Source: Owenia fusiformis (lineage: Eukaryota; Annelida; Polychaeta; Sabellida; Oweniidae). Taken from it: 45,149 nt of DNA. Positions 21,401 through 34,900 of this stretch are shown here, piece by piece. Location: positions 1 to 45,149 of the forward strand of contig CAIIXF020000042.1 of the NCBI GenBank assembly GCA_903813345.2. Direction: 5' to 3'. The notes under the pieces are model-generated. The model was not told the origin of the DNA, made no database searches, and saw only the letters and a program-made list of their open reading frames with translations. The stretch's first letter is position 1. Every line of letters starts with the position of its first letter. A program made the position numbers and the translations under genes.

Positions 21401-24400
21401 CGTAGCGCTCGTCCGAGGAGGGTCTCATGTTAAGTGTGTCTCGGCCGGAGACGTGTCATCCCGAGATGACACGAGACATCACCACTCTGTTCAACTTGAA
21501 CTATAACATCATTTTAGACCATTAATTTCAATTTTAGAGAGAAAAATTTATTTCGTAGCGCTCGTCCGAGGAGGGTCTCATGTTAAGTGTGTCTCGGCCG
21601 GAGACGTGTCATCCCGAGATGACACGAGACATCACCACTCTGTTCAACTTGAACTATAACATCATTTTAGACCATTAATTTCAATTTTAGAGAGAAAAAT
21701 TTATTTCGTAGCGCTCGTCCGAGGAGGGTCTCATGTTAAGTGTGTCTCGGCCGGAGACGTGTCATCCCGAGATGACACGAGACATCACCACTCTGTTCAA
21801 CTTGAACTATAACATCATTTTAGACCATTAATTTCAATTTTAGAGAGAAAAATTTATTTCGTAGCGCTCGTCCGAGGAGGGTCTCATGTTAAGTGTGTCT
21901 CGGCCGGAGACGTGTCATCCCGAGATGACACGAGACATCACCACTCTGTTCAACTTGAACTATAACATCATTTTAGACCATTAATTTCAATTTTAGAGAG
22001 AAAAATTTATTTCGTAGCGCTCGTCCGAGGAGGGTCTCATGTTAAGTGTGTCTCGGCCGGAGACGTGTCATCCCGAGATGACACGAGACATCACCACTCT
22101 GTTCAACTTGAACTATAACATCATTTTAGACCATTAATTTCAATTTTAGAGAGAAAAATTTATTTCGTAGCGCTCGTCCGAGGAGGGTCTCATGTTAAGT
22201 GTGTCTCGGCCGGAGACGTGTCATCCCGAGATGACACGAGACATCACCACTCTGTTCAACTTGAACTATAACATCATTTTAGACCATTAATTTCAATTTT
22301 AGAGAGAAAAATTTATTTCGTAGCGCTCGTCCGAGGAGGGTCTCATGTTAAGTGTGTCTCGGCCGGAGACGTGTCATCCCGAGATGACACGAGACATCAC
22401 CACTCTGTTCAACTTGAACTATAACATCATTTTAGACCATTAATTTCAATTTTAGAGAGAAAAATTTATTTCGTAGCGCTCGTCCGAGGAGGGTCTCATG
22501 TTAAGTGTGTCTCGGCCGGAGACGTGTCATCCCGAGATGACACGAGACATCACCACTCTGTTCAACTTGAACTATAACATCATTTTAGACCATTAATTTC
22601 AATTTTAGAGAGAAAAATTTATTTCGTAGCGCTCGTCCGAGGAGGGTCTCATGTTAAGTGTGTCTCGGCCGGAGACGTGTCATCCCGAGATGACACGAGA
22701 CATCACCACTCTGTTCAACTTGAACTATAACATCATTTTAGACCATTAATTTCAATTTTAGAGAGAAAAATTTATTTCGTAGCGCTCGTCCGAGGAGGGT
22801 CTCATGTTAAGTGTGTCTCGGCCGGAGACGTGTCATCCCGAGATGACACGAGACATCACCACTCTGTTCAACTTGAACTATAACATCATTTTAGACCATT
22901 AATTTCAATTTTAGAGAGAAAAATTTATTTCGTAGCGCTCGTCCGAGGAGGGTCTCATGTTAAGTGTGTCTCGGCCGGAGACGTGTCATCCCGAGATGAC
23001 ACGAGACATCACCACTCTGTTCAACTTGAACTATAACATCATTTTAGACCATTAATTTCAATTTTAGAGAGAAAAATTTATTTCGTAGCGCTCGTCCGAG
23101 GAGGGTCTCATGTTAAGTGTGTCTCGGCCGGAGACGTGTCATCCCGAGATGACACGAGACATCACCACTCTGTTCAACTTGAACTATAACATCATTTTAG
23201 ACCATTAATTTCAATTTTAGAGAGAAAAATTTATTTCGTAGCGCTCGTCCGAGGAGGGTCTCATGTTAAGTGTGTCTCGGCCGGAGACGTGTCATCCCGA
23301 GATGACACGAGACATCACCACTCTGTTCAACTTGAACTATAACATCATTTTAGACCATTAATTTCAATTTTAGAGAGAAAAATTTATTTCGTAGCGCTCG
23401 TCCGAGGAGGGTCTCATGTTAAGTGTGTCTCGGCCGGAGACGTGTCATCCCGAGATGACACGAGACATCACCACTCTGTTCAACTTGAACTATAACATCA
23501 TTTTAGACCATTAATTTCAATTTTAGAGAGAAAAATTTATTTCGTAGCGCTCGTCCGAGGAGGGTCTCATGTTAAGTGTGTCTCGGCCGGAGACGTGTCA
23601 TCCCGAGATGACACGAGACATCACCACTCTGTTCAACTTGAACTATAACATCATTTTAGACCATTAATTTCAATTTTAGAGAGAAAAATTTATTTCGTAG
23701 CGCTCGTCCGAGGAGGGTCTCATGTTAAGTGTGTCTCGGCCGGAGACGTGTCATCCCGAGATGACACGAGACATCACCACTCTGTTCAACTTGAACTATA
23801 ACATCATTTTAGACCATTAATTTCAATTTTAGAGAGAAAAATTTATTTCGTAGCGCTCGTCCGAGGAGGGTCTCATGTTAAGTGTGTCTCGGCCGGAGAC
23901 GTGTCATCCCGAGATGACACGAGACATCACCACTCTGTTCAACTTGAACTATAACATCATTTTAGACCATTAATTTCAATTTTAGAGAGAAAAATTTATT
24001 TCGTAGCGCTCGTCCGAGGAGGGTCTCATGTTAAGTGTGTCTCGGCCGGAGACGTGTCATCCCGAGATGACACGAGACATCACCACTCTGTTCAACTTGA
24101 ACTATAACATCATTTTAGACCATTAATTTCAATTTTAGAGAGAAAAATTTATTTCGTAGCGCTCGTCCGAGGAGGGTCTCATGTTAAGTGTGTCTCGGCC
24201 GGAGACGTGTCATCCCGAGATGACACGAGACATCACCACTCTGTTCAACTTGAACTATAACATCATTTTAGACCATTAATTTCAATTTTAGAGAGAAAAA
24301 TTTATTTCGTAGCGCTCGTCCGAGGAGGGTCTCATGTTAAGTGTGTCTCGGCCGGAGACGTGTCATCCCGAGATGACACGAGACATCACCACTCTGTTCA

Positions 24401-25674
24401 ACTTGAACTATAACATCATTTTAGACCATTAATTTCAATTTTAGAGAGAAAAATTTATTTCGTAGCGCTCGTCCGAGGAGGGTCTCATGTTAAGTGTGTC
24501 TCGGCCGGAGACGTGTCATCCCGAGATGACACGAGACATCACCACTCTGTTCAACTTGAACTATAACATCATTTTAGACCATTAATTTCAATTTTAGAGA
24601 GAAAAATTTATTTCGTAGCGCTCGTCCGAGGAGGGTCTCATGTTAAGTGTGTCTCGGCCGGAGACGTGTCATCCCGAGATGACACGAGACATCACCACTC
24701 TGTTCAACTTGAACTATAACATCATTTTAGACCATTAATTTCAATTTTAGAGAGAAAAATTTATTTCGTAGCGCTCGTCCGAGGAGGGTCTCATGTTAAG
24801 TGTGTCTCGGCCGGAGACGTGTCATCCCGAGATGACACGAGACATCACCACTCTGTTCAACTTGAACTATAACATCATTTTAGACCATTAATTTCAATTT
24901 TAGAGAGAAAAATTTATTTCGTAGCGCTCGTCCGAGGAGGGTCTCATGTTAAGTGTGTCTCGGCCGGAGACGTGTCATCCCGAGATGACACGAGACATCA
25001 CCACTCTGTTCAACTTGAACTATAACATCATTTTAGACCATTAATTTCAATTTTAGAGAGAAAAATTTATTTCGTAGCGCTCGTCCGAGGAGGGTCTCAT
25101 GTTAAGTGTGTCTCGGCCGGAGACGTGTCATCCCGAGATGACACGAGACATCACCACTCTGTTCAACTTGAACTATAACATCATTTTAGACCATTAATTT
25201 CAATTTTAGAGAGAAAAATTTATTTCGTAGCGCTCGTCCGAGGAGGGTCTCATGTTAAGTGTGTCTCGGCCGGAGACGTGTCATCCCGAGATGACACGAG
25301 ACATCACCACTCTGTTCAACTTGAACTATAACATCATTTTAGACCATTAATTTCAATTTTAGAGAGAAAAATTTATTTCGTAGCGCTCGTCCGAGGAGGG
25401 TCTCATGTTAAGTGTGTCTCGGCCGGAGACGTGTCATCCCGAGATGACACGAGACATCACCACTCTGTTCAACTTGAACTATAACATCATTTTAGACCAT
25501 TAATTTCAATTTTAGAGAGAAAAATTTATTTCGTAGCGCTCGTCCGAGGAGGGTCTCATGTTAAGTGTGTCTCGGCCGGAGACGTGTCATCCCGAGATGA
25601 CACGAGACATCACCACTCTGTTCAACTTGAACTATAACATCATTTTAGACCATTAATTTCAATTTTAGAGAGAA
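18487..25674. repeat. Family B, invariant core of about 47 monomers
   Basis: Reading line by line I find no substitution or indel in about 7.2 kb. The spacing agrees: from 17,133 to 25,700 the distance is 8567 bp, which is 56 monomers less the single base lost near 25,674. Such uniformity fits very recent amplification or strong gene conversion. It would also appear if an assembler had filled the stretch with a consensus unit, so copy number here is the least certain in the window. Confidence 0.88.
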
Positions 25675-28600
25675 AATTTATTTCGTAGCGCTCGTCCGAG
25701 GAGGGTCTCATGTTAAGTGTGTCTCGGCCGGAGACGTGTCATCCCGAGATGACACGAGACATCACCACTCTGTTCAACTTGAACTATAACATCATTTTAG
25801 ACCATTAATTTCAATTTTAGAGAGAAAAATTTATTTCGTAGCGCTCGTCCGAGGAGGGTCTCATGTTAAGTGTGTCTCGGCCGGAGACGTGTCATCCCGA
25901 GATGACACGAGACATCACCACTCTGTTCAACTTGAACTATAACATCATTTTAGACCATTAATTTCAATTTTAGAGAGAAAAATTTATTTCGTAGCGCTCG
26001 TCCGAGGAGGGTCTCATGTTAAGTGTGTCTCGGCCGGAGACGTGTCATCCCGAGATGACACGAGACATCACCACTCTGTTCAACTTGAACTATAACATCA
26101 TTTTAGACCATTAATTTCAATTTTAGAGAGAAAAATTTATTTCGTAGCGCTCGTCCGAGGAGGGTCTCATGTTAAGTGTGTCTCGGCCGGAGACGTGTCA
26201 TCCCGAGATGACACGAGACATCACCACTCTGTTCAACTTGAACTATAACATCATTTTAGACCATTAATTTCAATTTTAGAGAGAAAAATTTATTTCGTAG
26301 CGCTCGTCCGAGGAGGGTCTCATGTTAAGTGTGTCTCGGCCGGAGACGTGTCATCCCGAGATGACACGAGACATCACCACTCTGTTCAACTTGAACTATA
26401 ACATCATTTTAGACCATTAATTTCAATTTAGAGAGAAAAATTTATTTCGTAGCGCTCGTCCGAGGAGGGTCTCATGTTAAGTGTGTCTCGGCCGGAGACG
26501 TGTCATCCCGAGATGACACGAGACATCACCACTCTGTTCAACTTGAACTATAACATCATTTTAGACCATTAATTTCAATTTTAGAGAGAAAAATTTATTT
26601 CGTAGCGCTCGTCCGAGGAGGGTCTCATGTTAAGTGTGTCTCGGCCGGAGACGTGTCATCCCGAGATGACACGAGACATCACCACTCTGTTCAACTTGAA
26701 CTATAACATCATTTTAGACCATTAATTTCAATTTTAGAGAGAAAAATTTATTTCGTAGCGCTCGTCCGAGGAGGGTCTCATGTTAAGTGTGTCTCGGCCG
26801 GAGACGTGTCATCCCGAGATGACACGAGACATCACCACTCTGTTCAACTTGAACTATAACATCATTTTAGACCATTAATTTCAATTTTAGAGAGAAAAAT
26901 TTATTTCGTAGCGCTCGTCCGAGGAGGGTCTCATGTTAAGTGTGTCTCGGCCGGAGACGTGTCATCCCGAGATGACACGAGACATCACCACTCTGTTCAA
27001 CTTGAACTATAACATCATTTTAGACCATTAATTTCAATTTTAGAGAGAAAAATTTATTTCGTAGCGCTCGTCCGAGGAGGGTCTCATGTTAAGTGTGTCT
27101 CGGCCGGAGACGTGTCATCCCGAGATGACACGAGACATCACCACTCTGTTCAACTTGAACTATAACATCATTTTAGACCATTAATTTCAATTTTAGAGAG
27201 AAAAATTTATTTCGTAGCGCTCGTCCGAGGAGGGTCTCATGTTAAGTGTGTCTCGGCCGGAGACGTGTCATCCCGAGATGACACGAGACATCACCACTCT
27301 GTTCAACTTGAACTATAACATCATTTTAGACCATTAATTTCAATTTTAGAGAGAAAAATTTATTTCGTAGCGCTCGTCCGAGGAGGGTCTCATGTTAAGT
27401 GTGTCTCGGCCGGAGACGTGTCATCCCGAGATGACACGAGACATCACCACTCTGTTCAACTTGAACTATAACATCATTTTAGACCATTAATTTCAATTTT
27501 AGAGAGAAAAATTTATTTCGTAGCGCTCGTCCGAGGAGGGTCTCATGTTAAGTGTGTCTCGGCCGGAGACGTGTCATCCCGAGATGACACGAGACATCAC
27601 CACTCTGTTCAACTTGAACTATAACATCATTTTAGACCATTAATTTCAATTTTAGAGAGAAAAATTTATTTCGTAGCGCTCGTCCGAGGAGGGTCTCATG
27701 TTAAGTGTGTCTCGGCCGGAGACGTGTCATCCCGAGATGACACGAGACATCACCACTCTGTTCAACTTGAACTATAACATCATTTTAGACCATTAATTTC
27801 AATTTTAGAGAGAAAATTTATTTCGTAGCGCTCGTCCGAGGAGGGTCTCATGTTAAGTGTGTCTCGGCCGGAGACGTGTCATCCCGAGATGACACGAGAC
27901 ATCACCACTCTGTTCAACTTGAACTATAACATCATTTTAGACCATTAATTTCAATTTTAGAGAGAAAAATTTATTTCGTAGCGCTCGTCCGAGGAGGGTC
28001 TCATGTTAAGTGTGTCTCGGCCGGAGACGTGTCATCCCGAGATGACACGAGACATCACCACTCTGTTCAACTTGAACTATAACATCATTTTAGACCATTA
28101 ATTTCAATTTTAGAGAGAAAATTTATTTCGTAGCGCTCGTCCGAGGAGGGTCTCATGTTAAGTGTGTCTCGGCCGGAGACGTGTCATCCCGAGATGACAC
28201 GAGACATCACCACTCTGTTCAACTTGAACTATAACATCATTTTAGACCATTAATTTCAATTTTAGAGAGAAAAATTTATTTCGTAGCGCTCGTCCGAGGA
28301 GGGTCTCATGTTAAGTGTGTCTCGGCCGGAGACGTGTCATCCCGAGATGACACGAGACATCACCACTCTGTTCAACTTGAACTATAACATCATTTTAGAC
28401 CATTAATTTCAATTTTAGAGAGAAAAATTTATTTCGTAGCGCTCGTCCGAGGAGGGTCTCATGTTAAGTGTGTCTCGGCCGGAGACGTGTCATCCCGAGA
28501 TGACACGAGACATCACCACTCTGTTCAACTTGAACTATAACATCATTTTAGACCATTAATTTCAATTTTAGAGAGAAAAATTTATTTCGTAGCGCTCGTC

Positions 28601-31200
28601 CGAGGAGGGTCTCATGTTAAGTGTGTCTCGGCCGGAGACGTGTCATCCCGAGATGACACGAGACATCACCACTCTGTTCAACTTGAACTATAACATCATT
28701 TTAGACCATTAATTTCAATTTTAGAGAGAAAAATTTATTTCGTAGCGCTCGTCCGAGGAGGGTCTCATGTTAAGTGTGTCTCGGCCGAGACGTGTCATCC
28801 CGAGATGACACGAGACATCACCACTCTGTTCAACTTGAACTATAACATCATTTTAGACCATTAATTTCAATTTTAGAGAGAAAAATTTATTTCGTAGCGC
28901 TCGTCCGAGGAGGGTCTCATGTTAAGTGTGTCTCGGCCGGAGACGTGTCATCCCGAGATGACACGAGACATCACCACTCTGTTCAACTTGAACTATAACA
29001 TCATTTTAGACCATTAATTTCAATTTTAGAGAGAAAAATTTATTTCGTAGCGCTCGTCCGAGGAGGGTCTCATGTTAAGTGTGTCTCGGCCGGAGACGTG
29101 TCATCCCGAGATGACACGAGACATCACCACTCTGTTCAACTTGAACTATAACATCATTTTAGACCATTAATTTCAATTTTAGAGAGAAAAATTTATTTCG
29201 TAGCGCTCGTCCGAGGAGGGTCTCATGTTAAGTGTGTCTCGGCCGGAGACGTGTCATCCCGAGATGACACGAGACATCACCACTCTGTTCAACTTGAACT
29301 ATAACATCATTTTAGACCATTAATTTCAATTTTAGAGAGAAAAATTTATTTCGTAGCGCTCGTCCGAGGAGGGTCTCATGTTAAGTGTGTCTCGGCCGGA
29401 GACGTGTCATCCCGAGATGACACGAGACATCACCACTCTGTTCAACTTGAACTATAACATCATTTTAGACCATTATTTCAATTTTAGAGAGAAAAATTTA
29501 TTTCGTAGCGCTCGTCCGAGGAGGGTCTCATGTTAAGTGTGTCTCGGCCGGAGACGTGTCATCCCGAGATGACACGAGACATCACCACTCTGTTCAACTT
29601 GAACTATAACATCATTTTAGACCATTAATTTCAATTTTAGAGAGAAAAATTTATTTCGTAGCGCTCGTCCGAGGAGGGTCTCATGTTAAGTGTGTCTCGG
29701 CCGGAGACGTGTCATCCCGAGATGACACGAGACATCACCACTCTGTTCAACTTGAACTATAACATCATTTTAGACCATTAATTTCAATTTTAGAGAGAAA
29801 AATTTATTTCGTAGCGCTCGTCCGAGGAGGGTCTCATGTTAAGTGTGTCTCGGCCGGAGACGTGTCATCCCGAGATGACACGAGACATCACCACTCTGTT
29901 CAACTTGAACTATAACATCATTTTAGACCATTAATTTCAATTTTAGAGAGAAAAATTTATTTCGTAGCGCTCGTCCGAGGAGGGTCTCATGTTAAGTGTG
30001 TCTCGGCCGGAGACGTGTCATCCCGAGATGACACGAGACATCACCACTCTGTTCAACTTGAACTATAACATCATTTTAGACCATTAATTTCAATTTTAGA
30101 GAGAAAAATTTATTTCGTAGCGCTCGTCCGAGGAGGGTCTCATGTTAAGTGTGTCTCGGCCGGAGACGTGTCATCCCGAGATGACACGAGACATCACCAC
30201 TCTGTTCAACTTGAACTATAACATCATTTTAGACCATTAATTTCAATTTTAGAGAGAAAAATTATTTCGTAGCGCTCGTCCGAGGAGGGTCTCATGTTAA
30301 GTGTGTCTCGGCCGGAGACGTGTCATCCCGAGATGACACGAGACATCACCACTCTGTTCAACTTGAACTATAACATCATTTTAGACCATTAATTTCAATT
30401 TTAGAGAGAAAAATTTATTTCGTAGCGCTCGTCCGAGGAGGGTCTCATGTTAAGTGTGTCTCGGCCGGAGACGTGTCATCCCGAGATGACACGAGACATC
30501 ACCACTCTGTTCAACTTGAACTATAACATCATTTTAGACCATTAATTTCAATTTTAGAGAGAAAAATTTATTTCGTAGCGCTCGTCCGAGGAGGGTCTCA
30601 TGTTAAGTGTGTCTCGGCCGGAGACGTGTCATCCCGAGATGACACGAGACATCACCACTCTGTTCAACTTGAACTATAACATCATTTTAGACCATTAATT
30701 TCAATTTTAGAGAGAAAAATTTATTTCGTAGCGCTCGTCCGAGGAGGGTCTCATGTTAAGTGTGTCTCGGCCGGAGACGTGTCATCCCGAGATGACACGA
30801 GACATCACCACTCTGTTCAACTTGAACTATAACATCATTTTAGACCATTAATTTCAATTTTAGAGAGAAAAATTTATTTCGTAGCGCTCGTCCGAGGAGG
30901 GTCTCATGTTAAGTGTGTCTCGGCCGGAGACGTGTCATCCCGAGATGACACGAGACATCACCACTCTGTTCAACTTGAACTATAACATCATTTTAGACCA
31001 TTAATTTCAATTTTAGAGAGAAAAATTTATTTCGTAGCGCTCGTCCGAGGAGGGTCTCATGTTAAGTGTGTCTCGGCCGGAGACGTGTCATCCCGAGATG
31101 ACACGAGACATCACCACTCTGTTCAACTTGAACTATAACATCATTTTAGACCATTATTTCAATTTTAGAGAGAAAAATTTATTTCGTAGCGCTCGTCCGA
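25675..31200. repeat. Family B with scattered one-base deletions
   Basis: Thirty-six units span 5501 bp, seven bases short of 36 times 153. I find exactly seven single-base losses: near 26,429 (CAATTTAGAG), 27,815, 28,120, 28,786 (GGCCGAGAC), 29,474 (CATTATTTC), 30,263 and 31,156. Nearly all shorten homopolymers or doubled bases, and substitutions are almost absent. This pattern is more like read-consensus error than natural drift, though real indels cannot be excluded. Confidence 0.85.
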
Positions 31201-31900
31201 GGAGTTCTCATGTTAAGTGTGTCTCGGCCGGAGACGTGGTCATCCCGATATGACACGAGACATCACCCACTCTGTTCAACTTGAACTATAACATCATTTT
31301 AGACCATTAATTTCAATTTAGAGAGAAAAATTTATTTCGTAGCGCTCGTCCGAGGAGGCTCTCATGTTAAGTGTGTCTCGGCCGGAGACGTGTCATCCCG
31401 AGATGACACGAGACATCACCACTCTGTTCAACTTGAACTATAACATCATTTTAGACCATTAAAGTTCAATTTTAGAGAGACAAATTTATTTCGTAGGCGC
31501 TCGTCCGAGGAGGCTCTCATGTTAAGTGTGTTCTCGCCGGAGACGTGTCATCCCGAGTGACACGAGACATCACCACTCTGTTCAACTTGAACTATAACAT
31601 CATTTTAGACCATTAATTTCAATTTAGAGAGAAAAATTTATTTCGTAGCGCTCGTCCGAGGATGGCTCTCATGTTAAGTGTGTCTCGCCGGAGACGTGTC
31701 ATCCCGAGATGACACTAGACATCACCACTCTGTTCAACTTGAACTATAACAATCATTTTAGACCATTATTTCAATTTTAGAGAGAAAAAGTATTTCGTAG
31801 CGCTCGTCCGGGAGGCTCTCATGTTAAGTGTGTCTCGGCCGGAGACGTGTCATCCCGAGATGACACGAGACCATCACCACTCGGTTCAACCTTGAACTAT
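31201..31900. repeat. Indel-dense patch of family B
   Basis: Within about 700 bp I count roughly 18 irregularities. They include GGAGTTCTC at 31,201, ACGTGGTCATC near 31,236, CATCACCCACTC near 31,262, AAAGTTC near 31,462, GTAGGCGCTC near 31,494, CCCGAGTGACAC near 31,552, GAGGATGGC near 31,659, AACAATCATT near 31,748, GAAAAAGTATTT near 31,786 and CAACCTTGAAC near 31,888. Most are one-base insertions or deletions. The patch coincides with the change from GGGTCTC to GGCTCTC units. It may be an assembly join with little read support, or a genuinely degraded boundary between two sub-arrays. Confidence 0.85.
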
Positions 31901-34900
31901 AACATCATTTTAGACCATTAATTTCAATTTTAGAGAGAAAAATTTATTTCGTAGCGCTCGTCCGAGGAGGCTCTCATGTTAAGTGTGTCTCGGCCGGAGA
32001 CGTGTCATCCCGAGATGACACGAGACATCACCACTCTGTTCAACTTGACTATAACATCATTTTAGACCATTAATTTCAATTTTAGAGAGAAAAATTTATT
32101 TCGTAGCGCTCGTCCGAGGAGGCTCTCATGTTAAGTGTGTCTCGGCCGAGACGTGTCATCCCGAGATGACACGAGACATCACCACTCTGTTCAACTTGAA
32201 CTATAACATCATTTTAGACCATTAATTTCAATTTTAGAGAGAAAAATTTATTTCGTAGCGCTCGTCCGAGGAGGGTTCTCATGTTAAGTGTGTCTCGGCC
32301 GGAGACGTGTCATCCCGAGATGACACGAGACATCACCACTCTGTTCAACTTGAACTATAACATCATTTTAGACCATTAATTTCAATTTTAGAGAGAAAAA
32401 TTTATTTCGTAGCGCTCGTCCGAGGAGGCTCTCATGTTAAGTGTGTCTCGGCCGGAGACGTGTCATCCCGAGATGACACGAGACATCACCACTCTGTTCA
32501 ACTTGAACTATAACATCATTTTAGACCATTAATTTCAATTTTAGAGAGAAAAATTTATTTCGTAGCGCTCGTCCGAGGAGGGCTCTCATGTTAAGTGTGT
32601 CTCGGCCGGAGACGTGTCATCCCGAGATGACACGAGACATCACCACTCTGTTCAACTTGAACTATAACATCATTTTAGACCATTATTTCAATTTTAGAGA
32701 GAAAAATTTATTTCGTAGCGCTCGTCCGAGGAGGCTCTCATGTTAAGTGTGTCTCCGGCCGGAGACGTGTCATCCCGAGATGACACGAGACATCACCACT
32801 CTGTTCAACTTGAACTATAACATCATTTAGACCATTAATTTCAATTTTAGAGAGAAAAATTTATTTCGTAGCGCTCGTCCGAGGAGGCTCTCATGTTAAG
32901 TGTGTCTCGGCCGGAGACGTGTCATCCCGAGATGACACGAGACATCACCACTCTGTTCACTTGAACTATAACATCATTTAGACCATTAATTTCAATTTTA
33001 GAGAGAAAAATTTATTTCGTAGCGCTCCGCCGAGGAGGCTCTCATGTTAAGTGTGTCTCGGCCGGAGACGTGTCATCCCGAGATGACACGAGACATCACC
33101 ACTCTGTTCAACTTGAACTATAACATCATTTTAGACCATTAATTTCAATTTTAGAGAGAAAAATTTATTTCGTAGCGCTCGTCCGAGGAGGCTCTCATGT
33201 TAAGTGTGTCTCGGCCGGAGACGTGTCATCCCGAGATGACACGAGACATCACCACTCTGTTCAACTTGAACTATAACATCATTTTAGACCATTAATTTCA
33301 ATTTTAGAGAGAAAAATTTATTTCGTAGCGCTCGTCCGAGGAGGCTCTCATGTTAAGTGTGTCTCGGCCGGAGACGTGTCATCCCGAGATGACACGAGAC
33401 ATCACCACTCTGTTCAACTTGAACTATAACATCATTTTAGACCATTAATTTCAATTTTAGAGAGAAAAATTTATTTCGTAGCGCTCGTCCGAGGAGGCTC
33501 TCATGTTAAGTGTGTCTCGGCCGGAGACGTGTCATCCCGAGATGACACGAGACATCACCACTCTGTTCAACTTGAACTATAACATCATTTTAGACCATTA
33601 ATTTCAATTTTAGAGAGAAAAATTTATTTCGTAGCGCTCGTCCGAGGAGGCTCTCATGTTAAGTGTGTCTCGGCCGGAGACCGTGTCATCCCGAGATGAC
33701 ACGAGACATCACCACTCTGTTCAACTTGAACTATAACATCATTTTAGACCATTAATTTCAATTTTAGAGAGAAAAATTTATTTCGTAGCGCTCGTCCGAG
33801 GAGGCTCTCATGTTAAGTGTGTCTCGGCCGGAGACGTGTCATCCCGAGATGACACGAGACATCACCACTCTGTTCAACTTGAACTATAACATCATTTTAG
33901 ACCATTAATTTCAATTTTAGAGAGAAAAATTTATTTCGTAGCGCTCGTCCGAGGAGGCTCTCATGTTAAGTGTGTCTCGGCCGGAGACGTGTCATCCCGA
34001 GATGACACGAGACATCACCACTCTGTTCAACTTGAACTATAACATCATTTAGACCATTAATTTCAATTTTAGAGAGAAAAATTTATTTCGTAGCGCTCGT
34101 CCGAGGAGGCTCTCATGTTAAGTGTGTCTCGGCCGGAGACGTGTCATCCCGAGATGACACGAGACATCACCACTCTGTTCAACTTGAACTATAACATCAT
34201 TTTAGACCATTAATTTCAATTTTAGAGAGAAAAATTTATTTCGTAGCGCTCGTCCGAGGAGGCTCTCATGTTAAGTGTGTCTCGGCCGGAGACGTGTCAT
34301 CCCGAGATGACACGAGACATCACCACTCTGTTCAACTTGAACTATAACATCATTTTAGACCATTAATTTCAATTTTAGAGAGAAAAATTTATTTCGTAGC
34401 GCTCGTCCGAGGAGGCTCTCATGTTAAGTGTGTCTCGGCCGGAGACGTGTCATCCCGAGATGACACGAGACATCACCACTCTGTTCAACTTGAACTATAA
34501 CATCATTTTAGACCATTAATTTCAATTTTAGAGAGAAAAATTTATTTCGTAGCGCTCGTCCGAGGAGGCTCTCATGTTAAGTGTGTCTCGGCCGGAGACG
34601 TGTCATCCCGAGATGACACGAGACATCACCACTCTGTTCAACTTGAACTATAACATCATTTTAGACCATTAATTTCAATTTTAGAGAGAAAAATTTATTT
34701 CGTAGCGCTCGTCCGAGGAGGCTCTCATGTTAAGTGTGTCTCGGCCGGAGACGTGTCATCCCGAGATGACACGAGACATCACCACTCTGTTCAACTTGAA
34801 CTATAACATCATTTAGACCATTAATTTCAATTTTAGAGAGAAAAATTTATTTCGTAGCGCTCGTCCGAGGAGGCTCTCATGTTAAGTGTGTCTCGGCCGG

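Noticed and set aside
31059-31253. Open frame of 64 codons as a gene
   Set aside because: It arises from single-base indels in family B at the edge of the indel-dense patch, which shift frame past the usual stop.
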